NCBI RefSeq assembly: GCF_900099785.1
Contig: NZ_FNDS01000005.1
Coordinates: 372,001 to 436,000 of the forward strand
Source: Pseudomonas panipatensis
Lineage (GTDB): Bacteria > Pseudomonadota > Gammaproteobacteria > Pseudomonadales > Pseudomonadaceae
Length of the DNA stretch: 64,000 nt
Reading direction: 5' to 3'
Positions 45,261-56,029 of the stretch are shown here, piece by piece (positions within the stretch are counted from its first letter, which is position 1; each line of letters opens with the position of its first letter). The position numbers and the translations under genes are program-made. The notes under the pieces are model-generated. The model was not told the DNA's origin. It made no database searches and saw only the letters and a list, made by a program, of their open reading frames with translations.

Positions 45261-45286
45261 TGTTACGCGGGATGTCCGCGGTAACA
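45261..45286 (-). promoter_or_regulatory. CbrB-binding upstream activating site for CrcZ
   Basis: TGTTAC (45261-45266) and GTAACA (45281-45286) form a perfect palindrome with a 14-base gap. This fits the TGTTAC-N12-16-GTAACA pattern reported for CbrB. It is centred about 137 bases upstream of the predicted CrcZ start, the usual distance for a sigma-54 enhancer. A further partial copy (GTTACC, 45239-45244) is nearby. Confidence 0.8.
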
Positions 45287-45297
45287 GGTGTGCGCCC

Positions 45298-46734
<1,437 letters not shown>

Positions 46735-46760
46735 GTATTCAGCTCTCTCGACGTGCTCGT

Positions 46761-49709
46761 CTACTGCTCGGCCGTCGGGCCAGGATGCCGCGGCAAGGTG
46801 ACACGGATGCGGGTGCCGCATTCGCGTTCCGGATCGGCCGGGCTGTCTATGGTGATCTGCCCATAATGCTCTTCCACGATCGAATAGACCAGTGCGAGCC
46901 CCAGGCCGGTGCCTTTGCCCGGGTCCTTGGTGGTGAAGAAGGGCTCGAACAGACGGTCGATGATCGATTTGGGAATGCCGCTGCCTTCGTCTTCCACGAT
47001 CAGGTCGACGGTGTTTTCCGAGGCTTCGGTACGCACGCGGATGGCGCCGCCGGGAGGCGAGGCGTCGCGTGCGTTGGACAGCAGGTTGATCAGCACCTGG
47101 GCCAGGCGCTGGGCGTCGCCCTCGACCCAGTGCGTCGGGTCGCAGAGGTTGAAGAACTGCACTTCGACGCTGCGCCGGTTCAGCGACAGCAGGCCGATGG
47201 CCTCCTGCGCGACGTCGGCCAGGCATACCGGCTCGGCTGCCACCTGCTTGCCGCCGGCATGGGCGAAGCTCATCAGCGACTGGACGATGCGCGAGACGCG
47301 TTTGGTCTGTTCGAGGATCTGCGCGCTGATTTCGGTCAGTTCCGCATCGCCCTCGCGCTCTTCGCGCAGGTTCTGAGCCAGGCAGGCGATGCCGGTGATG
47401 GGGTTGCCGATCTCGTGGGCGACGCCAGCGGCCAGGCGGCCGATGGACGCCAGTCGCTCGGAGTGGATCAGCTTGTCTTCAAGGGCCTGGGTTTCGGTGA
47501 GGTCCTCGACCAGCAGCACCAGGCCGCTGTTACCCGGCGCCAGGGGTTCTTCGATGGCGGCCTTGTGCAGGTTCAGCCAGCGGGTCTGGCCGTCGATCGC
47601 CAGGCGCTGCTTGTGCAGGTGCTGATCGGGCGCCTCGATGAAGCCTTCCAGCAGGCCCTTCCAGGGCTCCGGCAGCGCTGACAGGCGCGAGCCGACCACG
47701 CGTTGCGCAGCGACTCCGGTGAAGTCTTCGATGGCACGGTTCCACATGAGGATTTCCTGGTCCTTGGCCAGCGAGCAGACGCCCATCGGCAGGTCCTGCA
47801 GGGTCTGCCGGTGGTAACGGCGCAGGGCATCGAGTTCCGCGGCCAGGCCGGTGAGGCGCGAGTGGTAGTCCTCCAGCCGGCTCTCGATGAAGTGGATGTC
47901 CTCGGTGACATAGCTTTCGCCGGATTTGTACGGCAGGAAGGTCTCCACCATGTCCTGCGCCACACTCGGGCCCATCAGGCCGGAGAGGTTGGCTTCGATG
48001 CGGTCGCGCAGGCGGCGCAGGGCGTAGGGGCGGCGTTCGTCGAAGGGCAGGTGAAGGTCGCGCAGGGCCTGCTCGACTTCCTTCTGCGCGGTCTTGGCGC
48101 CCAGCGGCTTGGCCAACTGGCTGGCGAATTCCTGCGGCGAGTTGGCGATCAGTTCCCGGCGTTGCGGACGGCGTACGTTGTCCACCGCGCAGGCTTCGGC
48201 GGCGCCCTTTTCCTCGTCGCTGGCCTCGCTGAACAGCGATACCAGGGTGAATACCAGTACGTTGGCGGCGAGCGAGGCGAGGGCGGCCAGGTGCCAACTG
48301 GCGTCGTCGAGCACATACAGCGAGTCGAACAACGGCAGGTAGAGGCTTTGCAGGTTGCCCACCAGCGGGATCAGCATGGTCGCCGTCCATACCAACATGC
48401 CGGCGACCAGGCCGGCGATGAAGCCTCGGCGGTTGGCGGTCGGCCAGTAGAGCACGGAGAGCGCGCCGGGGAGGAACTGCAGGGTGGCGACGAAGGAGAC
48501 GATGCCGAGGTTGGACAGGTCCTGTTCGGCGCCGAGCAGCAGGTAGAAGCCGTAACCGAGCAGGATGATGGTGGCGATCAGCGCCCGCCGAGTCCATTTC
48601 AGCCAGCGGTAGATGTTGCCCTCCGCCGGTGGCTGGTAAAGCGGCAGCACCAGGTGGTTGAGGACCATGCCGGACAATGCCAGGGTCATGACGATGATCA
48701 GCCCGCTGGCCGCGGAGATGCCGCCGATGAATGCCGCCAGTGCCAGGGCCGGGCTGTTCACGGCGATGCCCAGGCCGAGGGTGAAGTACTCCGGGTTGGT
48801 CGAGGCGCCCAGGTGCAGGCCGGCCCAGAGGATCGGCGGCACCGCCAGGCTCATCGGCAGGAGGAAAAGCGGCAAGCCCCAACTGGCGGTGAGCAGGGCG
48901 CGTGGATTGAGGTTCTCGGTGAAGGTCATGTGGAACATGTGCGGCATGACGATGGCCGCGGCGAAGAACACCAGCAGCAGGGTCCGCCAGGGGCCTTCCG
49001 CCAGCGGCGTGTGCAGGGTGCTCAGTGCTTCCTGGTTCTGCAGCAGCCAGACCTCCAGGCCATTGGGGCCGCCGAACACGCCATAGAGGGCGAACAGACC
49101 GATCGAGCCAAGGGCGATCAGCTTGACCAGGGACTCGAAGGCAATGGCCATCACCAGTCCTTCGTGGCGCTCGCGGGTGGCGATGTGGCGGGCGCCGAAG
49201 AGAATGGCGAACAGCGTGATCAGGGCACAGAAAGCCAAGGCGGTGCTGTTCGGTTCCGCCTCGCGGGTGAGGATGCTCACCGAGTCGGTCACCGCCTGGA
49301 TTTGCAGCGCCAGCATGGGCAATACGCCGATCAGCATGAAGAGCGTGGTCAGCGCGCCGGCCCAGGTGCTGCGGAAGCGGAAGGCGAAGAGGTCGGCCAG
49401 TGACGACAGTTGGTAGGCGCGGGTAATCCGCAGGATCGGGTGCAGCAGCACAGGGGCCAGCAGGAAGGCGCCGGAGATGCCCAGGTAGATGGCGAGGAAG
49501 CCATAGCCATACTGATAGGCCAGGCCGACGGTGCCATAGAAGGCCCAGGCACTGGCGTAGACGCCCAGCGACAGGGTGTAGACCAGCGGGTGGCGTACCA
49601 GGCGGCGCGGCACATAGCCGCGCTCGGTGATCCAGGCGATCCCGAACAGGACCATCAGGTAGGCGGCGCTGATCAGGATCAGCTGGGTGAGGTTAAAGCT
49701 CGTCAGCAT
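46761..49709 (-). CDS. cbrA: CbrA, transporter-fused sensor histidine kinase
   Basis: A 982-residue kinase. The N-terminal half (about 1-500) is a sodium/solute symporter (SSS)-like domain with about 13 helices, followed by a PAS domain (about 620-740). The HisKA domain has phospho-acceptor His765 in GVAHEIGNPITGI, and the ATPase domain has NLLSNARDA, DEGSGIP and GTGLGLALV. It phosphorylates CbrB and in Pseudomonas has been linked to histidine uptake. Its start lies inside cbrX (17-base overlap), so translation is coupled. Confidence 0.97.
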   Translation of the reverse strand: MLTSFNLTQLILISAAYLMVLFGIAWITERGYVPRRLVRHPLVYTLSLGVYASAWAFYGTVGLAYQYGYGFLAIYLGISGAFLLAPVLLHPILRITRAYQLSSLADLFAFRFRSTWAGALTTLFMLIGVLPMLALQIQAVTDSVSILTREAEPNSTALAFCALITLFAILFGARHIATRERHEGLVMAIAFESLVKLIALGSIGLFALYGVFGGPNGLEVWLLQNQEALSTLHTPLAEGPWRTLLLVFFAAAIVMPHMFHMTFTENLNPRALLTASWGLPLFLLPMSLAVPPILWAGLHLGASTNPEYFTLGLGIAVNSPALALAAFIGGISAASGLIIVMTLALSGMVLNHLVLPLYQPPAEGNIYRWLKWTRRALIATIILLGYGFYLLLGAEQDLSNLGIVSFVATLQFLPGALSVLYWPTANRRGFIAGLVAGMLVWTATMLIPLVGNLQSLYLPLFDSLYVLDDASWHLAALASLAANVLVFTLVSLFSEASDEEKGAAEACAVDNVRRPQRRELIANSPQEFASQLAKPLGAKTAQKEVEQALRDLHLPFDERRPYALRRLRDRIEANLSGLMGPSVAQDMVETFLPYKSGESYVTEDIHFIESRLEDYHSRLTGLAAELDALRRYHRQTLQDLPMGVCSLAKDQEILMWNRAIEDFTGVAAQRVVGSRLSALPEPWKGLLEGFIEAPDQHLHKQRLAIDGQTRWLNLHKAAIEEPLAPGNSGLVLLVEDLTETQALEDKLIHSERLASIGRLAAGVAHEIGNPITGIACLAQNLREEREGDAELTEISAQILEQTKRVSRIVQSLMSFAHAGGKQVAAEPVCLADVAQEAIGLLSLNRRSVEVQFFNLCDPTHWVEGDAQRLAQVLINLLSNARDASPPGGAIRVRTEASENTVDLIVEDEGSGIPKSIIDRLFEPFFTTKDPGKGTGLGLALVYSIVEEHYGQITIDSPADPERECGTRIRVTLPRHPGPTAEQ

Positions 49710-49869
49710 CGCGCTGGCTCTGCAGGATGAAGGTCACGACGATGAGGATCAGCCATAGCAGGTAAGGGCGATACCAAGCGCCGTTGGGGTCGATCCACCA
49801 GTCCATGATGGCGGGCGAGAACAGGTAGATGCCCACGACCAGGAGCAGTACCAGTCGATAGATGTACAT
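49693..49869 (-). CDS. cbrX: CbrX, small membrane protein overlapping cbrA
   Basis: A 58-residue protein with two hydrophobic segments (LVLLLVVGIYLFSPAIM and the YLLWLILIVVTFILQ segment) and an acidic end. It begins MYIYRLV at 49869 after an AGAGGC-type site, and its frame overlaps the cbrA start by 17 bases. Position, size and overlap match the gene called cbrX upstream of cbrA in Pseudomonas, which I recall as translationally coupled to cbrA. Its function is not established. Confidence 0.75.
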   Translation of the reverse strand: MYIYRLVLLLVVGIYLFSPAIMDWWIDPNGAWYRPYLLWLILIVVTFILQSQRDADEL

Positions 49870-50064
49870 GTCATGCCTCTCGTTGTCCGGCCGGCAGGCT
49901 ACAGGCAGCCGATGGGCGCCTGCAAGACGGCGCGCATGGCCCTTCTTCAATCTTAGGTTCCGTACGAAAAGTCACCGGGCGCCGCTCGGGCGTGCGCGGT
50001 TCGTTGCCGCGGACTCTGCTGAGCTGCGCGGATGGCAGGTGTCCGGCGGCCTCTCGGGGCGAGC

Positions 50065-50949
50065 CTAGAGGCTGGCTTCTTCGAGCGTCGCGACTCGCGG
50101 GATGCGCGCGGCATCCCAGTGGGCGGTGCCCCAGGCGAGCACGTCGGCGGGGCGTGCGTTGCTCAGTTCAGCGACGGGTTGCTGTCCGAGTGCGCGCAAC
50201 GCACGGACCAGCAGGGGGGCGGCCTGTTCGGCGGAGAGGGGCGGCGAGCGGTAGGACTTGCCCAGCTTGTGGCCGTCCGGCTGGATGATCAGTGGCACAT
50301 GCAGGTAACGCGGCTGGGCAACCCCAAGCAGTTCCTGCAGGTAGAGCTGGCGTGGCGTGGAGTCGAGCAGGTCGGCGCCGCGGACGATATCGGTGATGCC
50401 TTGCCAGGCGTCGTCGAGGACCACCGCCAGTTGATAGGCATAAAGGCCGTCGCGGCGGCGGATGATGAAGTCGCCGACTTCGCGTCCCAGGTGCTGGCGG
50501 AACTCGCCCTGGACGCGATCGACAAAGGCATATTCCAGTTCCGGCACGCGGATACGGATCGCGGCGTTTTCCGGCGAATGGCGAGCGTCACGGCAGGTGC
50601 CGGGGTAGATGCCGTTGCTGCCTTCCAGTTGCTTGCGCGAACAGGTACAGGCATAGGCCAGGCCACTGCGTAGCCATTGCTCGACCACCGCCGCATAGGC
50701 GTCGTTGCGCGTGCTCTGGCGCGCCACCGGCCCATCCCATTCGAAGCCGTAGCGCTCCAGGGTGTCGAGGATCGCCGCCTGGGCGCCGGGGACTTCCCGT
50801 GGCGGGTCGAGGTCTTCCATGCGCACCAGCCAGCGGCCACCGACCGCGCGGGCATCCAGGTAGGAGGCCAGCGCGGCGACCAGCGAACCGAAGTGCAGGT
50901 AACCGCTGGGGGTGGGAGCGAAACGGCCGATGTAGCGGGAGTCGGGCAT
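50065..50949 (-). CDS. gluQ: Glutamyl-Q tRNA(Asp) synthetase
   Basis: A 294-residue paralogue of the glutamyl-tRNA synthetase catalytic core that glutamylates queuosine in tRNA(Asp). It has the HIGH-like motif GYLHFGSL, Zn ligands in CTCSRKQL and YPGTCRDARH, and KMSKS-like HKLGKSYRS. It lacks an anticodon-binding domain, as expected for the family. It is downstream of dksA in the same direction, the usual dksA-gluQ pairing. Confidence 0.95.
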   Translation of the reverse strand: MPDSRYIGRFAPTPSGYLHFGSLVAALASYLDARAVGGRWLVRMEDLDPPREVPGAQAAILDTLERYGFEWDGPVARQSTRNDAYAAVVEQWLRSGLAYACTCSRKQLEGSNGIYPGTCRDARHSPENAAIRIRVPELEYAFVDRVQGEFRQHLGREVGDFIIRRRDGLYAYQLAVVLDDAWQGITDIVRGADLLDSTPRQLYLQELLGVAQPRYLHVPLIIQPDGHKLGKSYRSPPLSAEQAAPLLVRALRALGQQPVAELSNARPADVLAWGTAHWDAARIPRVATLEEASL

Positions 50950-51009
50950 GGCGCGGGTCGTTACGAGTCTTGGCCTCGGCGGGTGCCGAGTCGGTGCGAC
51001 ACAAACACA

Positions 51010-51031
51010 ACGGGGCGCCTAGGCGCCCCGT
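51010..51031 (-). terminator. Palindromic terminator between dksA and gluQ
   Basis: ACGGGGCGCC (51010-51019) pairs with GGCGCCCCGT (51022-51031) around TA. On the minus strand it is followed by TGTGTTTGTG, moderately T-rich. It probably ends most dksA transcription while allowing some read-through into gluQ. Confidence 0.7.
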
Positions 51032-51049
51032 TCGCGAAAAGCCGTCGGC

Positions 51050-51493
51050 TCAGGAGCCGAGTTGCTTTTCCTTGATTTCCGCGAGGGTCTTGCAGTCGAT
51101 GCACAGCGTCGCGGTAGGACGTGCTTCCAGACGGCGGATACCGATTTCCACGCCGCAGGAGTCGCACCAGCCGTAATCGTTCTCTTCGATCAGTTGCAGG
51201 GTCTCGTCGATCTTCTTGATCAACTTGCGCTCGCGGTCGCGGGCGCGCAGTTCGAGGCTGAACTCTTCTTCCTGGCTGGCGCGATCCGCCGGGTCAGGGA
51301 AGTTGGCCGCTTCGTCCTGCATGTGGTGCACGGTGCGATCGACTTCCTCCATCAGCTCAACTTTCCACTTGTTGAGGATAGAGGTGAAGTGAGCGCGCAT
51401 GCGTTCACTCATGTACTCCTCGCCCTTGGTTTCCTGGTAGGGCTCGAAGCCACGAATCAGTTGGCTGCTCTGCTGTTTTGCTTTGGTGGGCAT
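51050..51493 (-). CDS. dksA: DksA, RNA polymerase-binding stringent-response factor
   Basis: A 147-residue protein that acts with ppGpp in the RNA polymerase secondary channel. The long coiled coil (about 35-110) has the tip region NFPDPADRASQEEE. The zinc finger CDSCG...CIDCK is complete, so it is the zinc-type DksA rather than the Zn-free paralogue. The ATG at 51493 gives MPTKAKQQ; upstream in-frame residues look untranslated. It is divergent from the aminotransferase. Confidence 0.96.
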   Translation of the reverse strand: MPTKAKQQSSQLIRGFEPYQETKGEEYMSERMRAHFTSILNKWKVELMEEVDRTVHHMQDEAANFPDPADRASQEEEFSLELRARDRERKLIKKIDETLQLIEENDYGWCDSCGVEIGIRRLEARPTATLCIDCKTLAEIKEKQLGS

Positions 51494-51684
51494 GGATGAC
51501 CGCCTCTCACTCTCGCTAGTCCTGTCGCGGATGGTCCCTCTCCGGTTGGCACCGGCCCCGCGCTCGCAAGCGGGCGAACTTACCAGAACGATAACCGCGA
51601 TGCTACTCCCGGTTGTCGAGCCTGCTGCCACCCGCCGATGGCTTGGTTAGAATCGCCTCTTTCCCGCAAAGTTCGGTATTCCTT

Positions 51685-52857
51685 ATGGCCTCTTCCTACA
51701 GTGCGCGCAGTCGCGCCATCGAGCCGTTCCACGTCATGGCGCTGCTGGCGCGGGCCAATGAGCTGCAAGCAGCCGGCCACGACGTCATTCACCTGGAGAT
51801 CGGCGAGCCGGACTTCACCACCGCCGCGCCCATCGTCGCTGCCGGCCAGGCCGCGCTCGGCGCGGGTCACACCCGTTACACCGCCGCTCGCGGCGTGCCG
51901 GCGTTGCGCGAGGCCATCGCCGGCTTCTATGCCTCGCGCTACGGCCTGGACATCGACCCCGAACGCATCCTCATCACGCCCGGTGGCTCCGGCGCACTGC
52001 TGCTGGCCAGCAGCCTGCTGGTCGATCCGGGCCGCCACTGGCTGCTGGCCGACCCCGGCTACCCCTGCAACCGCCATTTCCTGCGCCTGGTGGAGGGCGC
52101 CGCGCAATTGGTGCCGGTGGGCCCGCAGAGCCGTTATCAGCTCACTCCCGAACTGATCGAAAACCACTGGAATCAAGACAGTGTAGGCGCTCTGCTGGCA
52201 TCGCCGGCGAATCCTACCGGTACTTTGCTGCACAAGGATGAACTGGCGGCGCTGTCGCGGACGCTGAAGGCCCGTGGTGGGCACCTGGTGGTCGATGAGA
52301 TCTATCACGGCCTGACCTATGGCGTTGACGCCAGCAGCGTGCTGGAGGTGGACGACGAGGCGTTCGTCCTCAACAGCTTCTCCAAGTATTTCGGCATGAC
52401 CGGCTGGCGCCTGGGCTGGCTGGTGGCGCCGGCGGAGGCGGTGGGCGAGCTGGAAAAGCTGGCGCAGAACCTCTACATCAGCGCGTCGAGCGTGGCGCAA
52501 TACGCGGCCCTGGCCTGTTTCGAGCCGGCCACCCTGGAGATTCTCGAAGCGCGGCGCGCCGAGTTCGCCCGGCGCCGCGACTTCCTCCTGCCGGCGCTGC
52601 GCGAGCTGGGATTCGGCATCGCGGTTGAGCCGGAAGGTGCTTTCTACCTGTATGCCGATATCAGCGCCTTCGGCGGCGATGCCTATGCCTTCTGTCAGCA
52701 CTTCATCGAAACCGAACATGTCGCCTTCACTCCGGGAATCGATTTCGGCCGTTACCAGGCTGACCATCATGTGCGTTTCGCCTACACGCAGAGCCTGGAG
52801 CGCCTGCAAGAGGCGGTCGATCGCATCGCCCGCGGCCTGAAAAGCTGGAAGCCCTGA
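51685..52857 (+). CDS. PLP-dependent aminotransferase, class I/II
   Basis: A 390-residue fold-type I aminotransferase. The PLP Lys is in [16 protein letters not shown]. Further motifs are [22 protein letters not shown] and the C-terminal Arg in [10 protein letters not shown]. The substrate cannot be told (aspartate or aromatic acids are likely classes). The ATG at 51685 gives [15 protein letters not shown]. The stop overlaps the sfsA start (TGATG). Confidence 0.9.
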   Translation: MASSYSARSRAIEPFHVMALLARANELQAAGHDVIHLEIGEPDFTTAAPIVAAGQAALGAGHTRYTAARGVPALREAIAGFYASRYGLDIDPERILITPGGSGALLLASSLLVDPGRHWLLADPGYPCNRHFLRLVEGAAQLVPVGPQSRYQLTPELIENHWNQDSVGALLASPANPTGTLLHKDELAALSRTLKARGGHLVVDEIYHGLTYGVDASSVLEVDDEAFVLNSFSKYFGMTGWRLGWLVAPAEAVGELEKLAQNLYISASSVAQYAALACFEPATLEILEARRAEFARRRDFLLPALRELGFGIAVEPEGAFYLYADISAFGGDAYAFCQHFIETEHVAFTPGIDFGRYQADHHVRFAYTQSLERLQEAVDRIARGLKSWKP

Positions 52858-53564
52858 TGCGTTTCGTCCCGGCGCTGGAGGAGGCGCGCTTGTTGCGCCG
52901 CTATAAGCGCTTCCTCGCCGATATCGAAACCGCCACGGGGGAGCGCCTGACCATCCACTGCCCGAACACCGGCTCCATGCTCAATTGCATGAGCGAGGGC
53001 GGCCGGGTGTGGTTCAGCCGTACCAGCGATCCCAAGCGCAAGCTGCCCGGCACCTGGGAACTCAGCGAAACGCCCCAGGGGCGCCTGGCCTGCGTCAACA
53101 CGGCGCGCGCCAATCGCCTGGTGGAGGAGGCCTTGCTCGCCGGTGTGATCGGCGAGCTGAACGGCTTCAGCGAGCTGCGCCGCGAGGTGGCTTACGGTGT
53201 GGAGAACAGCCGTGCCGACTTTCGCCTGGACTTCCATGGCGAGCCGGTGTTCGTCGAGGTGAAAAGCGTGACCCTGGGCTTCGCCGGCACTTCGCAGGCG
53301 GCCTTTCCAGATGCCGTGACCCTGCGCGGCGCCAAGCATCTGCGCGAGCTGGCGGCGCTGGCTCGGCAGGGGCTGCGGGCCGTATTGCTGTATTGCGTGA
53401 ACCTGTCGGGCATCGACGCCGTGCGCCCGGCCGAGGAGATCGATCCGGCCTACGCTGCCGCCCTGCGCGACGCCCGTGACGCCGGCGTTGAGTTACTGGC
53501 TTACGGCGCCGATATCAGCAGCCTGGAGATTCGCCTGGCGCGGCGCCTGGAGGTCTGCCTTTAG
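52857..53564 (+). CDS. sfsA: SfsA, sugar fermentation stimulation protein
   Basis: A 235-residue protein of the SfsA family, with an OB-like N-terminal part ([17 protein letters not shown]) and a nuclease-like core ([20 protein letters not shown]). It binds DNA and influences sugar metabolism in E. coli, but its biochemical role is unsettled. It overlaps the aminotransferase by one base. The dksA-sfsA neighbourhood is common. Confidence 0.94.
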   Translation: MRFVPALEEARLLRRYKRFLADIETATGERLTIHCPNTGSMLNCMSEGGRVWFSRTSDPKRKLPGTWELSETPQGRLACVNTARANRLVEEALLAGVIGELNGFSELRREVAYGVENSRADFRLDFHGEPVFVEVKSVTLGFAGTSQAAFPDAVTLRGAKHLRELAALARQGLRAVLLYCVNLSGIDAVRPAEEIDPAYAAALRDARDAGVELLAYGADISSLEIRLARRLEVCL

Positions 53565-53577
53565 GCGCCGCAGGGGG

Positions 53578-53910
53578 TCAGGCTTCGGCTGAAGGCAGAT
53601 CCACCCAGACGCCGCGCTCGTCCTCCTGGCAGCTCAGGGCTTCCAGGAACTCGCCCTGACAGGGGCCCTGGATGCATTCGCCAGACTCGATGAGAAATAG
53701 CGCGCCATGCTGCGCGCACTGCAGCAGGCCGCCGCTGGCGTCGAGGAAGCGGTCGGCTTCCCACTCCAGCGCTATGCCTCGATGCGGGCAGCGGTTGCGG
53801 TAGGCATGGACGCGGCCCTGCTTGCGCACCGCAAGCAGGCGTTGACCCTGGATCGAAAAGCCGCGGCTGCGGCCTTCGGCCAGCTGATCCGGAGTGCACA
53901 ACAGCAGCAT
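53578..53910 (-). CDS. Rieske [2Fe-2S] ferredoxin-like protein
   Basis: A 110-residue single-domain Rieske protein. The two iron-sulfur ligand pairs are CPHRG and CAQHG, 27 residues apart. It resembles small Rieske ferredoxins of the nitrite-reductase/dioxygenase family; its partner is unknown. I chose ATG 53910 because GTGGAG is suitably placed upstream. It is convergent with sfsA. Confidence 0.88.
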   Translation of the reverse strand: MLLLCTPDQLAEGRSRGFSIQGQRLLAVRKQGRVHAYRNRCPHRGIALEWEADRFLDASGGLLQCAQHGALFLIESGECIQGPCQGEFLEALSCQEDERGVWVDLPSAEA

Positions 53911-54213
53911 GATTGTCTCCACGGGTGATTGGCGTTGCCTGGAGCGCTGCGCGCAGGGGGGGAGGGAGCACGTCCCTGTGCTGAAGGCGATGGCGCGAGA
54001 GGCTGCGGTTTTGCGGTCGCCAGGGCAAGGCCTCGGCGACCGGCGGAAAAGCGGCGCCGACCTTAAACAGCGGCGGTCCGCAAGGCAAATAGTTATCGAG
54101 TGGAGATGTGTCCGCGTTTTGCGTGGCCAGCCCGCTGCGGCGATGCGCCGGACTGGCGGCTGCGTCGGTGGGCTCTTATCCTTCTGCCCATCCCTCTCTC
54201 TGGAAAACCGTCC
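53911..54213. other. Intergenic region between Rieske gene and haem permease
   Basis: This 303-base stretch is divergent on both sides. It has no open frame of interest and no clear terminator. GCAAATAGTTATCGAG (54085-54100) has slight AT-rich likeness to half a Fur box, too weak to call. A haem-uptake receptor and binding protein would be expected upstream of the permease by comparison with P. aeruginosa, but none is here. Confidence 0.5.
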
Positions 54214-55251
54214 TTGACCCAGGTTGTCTCCAACCGCTGCCTGTTCATCGCTCTCACGCTCTTGTTGCTATTGGTCTTCTGGCTGTCTCTGGCCCTGGGG
54301 TCGGTCAGCCTGCCGCTGGGCGACACATTGCGGGCACTGCTGCGCACGCTCGGATGGCCACTGGCGTCGGACGGGCATGCGCAGGCGGAGCTGATCGTTG
54401 GCCAATTGCGCCTGCCGCGCGCCCTGATGGGGCTGGCCGAGGGCAGCCTGCTGGCGCTCTGCGGCGTGGCCATGCAGGGTTTGTTTCGCAACCCACTGGC
54501 CGATCCGGGGCTGGTCGGCGTGTCCAGTGGTGCGGCGCTGGGCGCGGCCGCGGCCATCGTGTTCGGTGCGGCCCTCGGTGGCCTGCCACCGGCTTTCGCG
54601 CCCTATCTCTTGTCGCTCAGCGCATTCGCCGGCGGGCTGGGGGTGACCTGGCTGGTGTTTCGTCTCGGCCGGCGCGATGGCGAAACCCGTGTGGCGACCA
54701 TGCTGCTGGCCGGCATCGCCCTGACCGCCTTGGCGGGCGCGCTGATCGGCCTGTTTACCTACCTGGCCGACGACGCCACCCTGCGGACCCTGACCTTCTG
54801 GAATCTCGGCAGTCTGAACGGCGCCAGTTATGCGCGGTTGTGGCCCTTGCTGCTGGTGACCCTGTTGGTGGCCGCTTGGCTGCCGCGCCGGGTCGATGCC
54901 TTGAATGCGCTGCTGCTGGGGGAGTCGGAAGCGCGCCATCTGGGCTTCGATGTCGAGCGCCTGAAGGCGCAGTTGATCTGTTGCACCGCGCTGGGTGTCG
55001 GTGCGGCGGTGGCGGCGGCGGGAATGATCGGTTTCATCGGCCTGGTCGTGCCGCACCTGCTGCGTCTGCTCGTCGGCCCGGATCATCGGGTGCTGGTGCC
55101 CGCGTCCATGTTCGCTGGCGCCATCCTGTTGCTGCTTGCCGATCTGCTCGCGCGCCTGGCGTTGGCGCCGATGGAGTTGCCCATCGGTATCGTCACCGCG
55201 TTGCTGGGCGCGCCCTTCTTCCTTTATCTGCTGCTGCGGGGACGCTTCTGA
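54214..55251 (+). CDS. phuU: Haem ABC transporter permease (FecCD family)
   Basis: A 345-residue inner-membrane permease with about nine helices. It contains the family segments [23 protein letters not shown] and [22 protein letters not shown], the ATPase-contacting loop. By family and by its ATPase/ChaN neighbours it is the haem permease PhuU/HmuU. I chose TTG 54214 after CTGGAAA; upstream ATGs (54100, 54106) would add an Arg/Trp-rich tail unlike the family. phuS and phuT are missing upstream. Its stop overlaps phuV by one base. Confidence 0.85.
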   Translation: MTQVVSNRCLFIALTLLLLLVFWLSLALGSVSLPLGDTLRALLRTLGWPLASDGHAQAELIVGQLRLPRALMGLAEGSLLALCGVAMQGLFRNPLADPGLVGVSSGAALGAAAAIVFGAALGGLPPAFAPYLLSLSAFAGGLGVTWLVFRLGRRDGETRVATMLLAGIALTALAGALIGLFTYLADDATLRTLTFWNLGSLNGASYARLWPLLLVTLLVAAWLPRRVDALNALLLGESEARHLGFDVERLKAQLICCTALGVGAAVAAAGMIGFIGLVVPHLLRLLVGPDHRVLVPASMFAGAILLLLADLLARLALAPMELPIGIVTALLGAPFFLYLLLRGRF

Positions 55252-56018
55252 TGCTGAGCGCGGAGCACCTGCGGGTGGCGCGCGACGGGCGCACCGTCCT
55301 GCATGAGGTATCGCTGGCGCTGAGCGCCGGTGAGGTGCTGGGCGTGCTTGGGCCGAATGGCGCAGGCAAGAGCACCTTGCTTGCGGCGCTGAGTGGCGAG
55401 TTGCGGCTCCGTGCGGGGCGCGTGAGCCTGCAGGGGCGGGAGCTGGCGGATTGGCCTGCTATCGAGCGCGCCCGGCGGCTGGCGGTACTGCCGCAGAACT
55501 CCACGTTGAATTTCGCCTTCCCGGTGGAAACGGTGGTCGGCTTTGGCCGCTTGCCCCACGCCAGCGGTCGCGAACGTGATGCCCGGATCGTTGCCGAGGC
55601 CCTGGCCGCGGCGGATGCCGCGCATCTGGCCGGGCGCAGTTACCTGGCCTTGTCCGGTGGCGAGCGTCAGCGCGTGCACCTGGCGCGGGTGCTGGCCCAG
55701 CTGTGGCCAGGGAGCCGCGAGCAGGTATTGCTGCTCGACGAGCCGACCGCGATGCTCGACCCGTCGCACCAGCACAGCATCCTCCAGGCGGTCCGCGCGT
55801 TTGCCGAGCGTGGCGCGGCGGTGCTGGTGGTCCTGCATGAGCTGAATCTGGCGGCCCGCTACTGCGATCGCTTGCTGCTGCTGCGCGATGGGGCCGTGCA
55901 GACGCAAGGCAGTCCAGACGCCGTGCTGCGGCCCGACACACTGCGCGAGGTGTTCGGCCTGGAGGTGCTGGTGCAGCGCCACCCTGAACGTGGCCATCCA
56001 TTGATCATCGCGCGGTGA
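55251..56018 (+). CDS. phuV: Haem ABC transporter ATP-binding protein
   Basis: A 255-residue ATPase energising haem import. Walker [10 protein letters not shown] is near residues 34-43, the signature is [15 protein letters not shown], Walker [13 protein letters not shown], and the H-loop His lies in [12 protein letters not shown]. It is coupled to phuU by a TGATG overlap and precedes the ChaN-type gene by about 12 bases. Confidence 0.92.
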   Translation: MLSAEHLRVARDGRTVLHEVSLALSAGEVLGVLGPNGAGKSTLLAALSGELRLRAGRVSLQGRELADWPAIERARRLAVLPQNSTLNFAFPVETVVGFGRLPHASGRERDARIVAEALAAADAAHLAGRSYLALSGGERQRVHLARVLAQLWPGSREQVLLLDEPTAMLDPSHQHSILQAVRAFAERGAAVLVVLHELNLAARYCDRLLLLRDGAVQTQGSPDAVLRPDTLREVFGLEVLVQRHPERGHPLIIAR

Positions 56019-56029
56019 AAGGAGTCGCT

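Noticed and set aside
54085..54100. AT-rich GCAAATAGTTATCGAG upstream of the haem permease as a Fur box
   Set aside because: Only about half of the 19 consensus positions match, far weaker than the prrF site, and it is not placed on a recognisable promoter.
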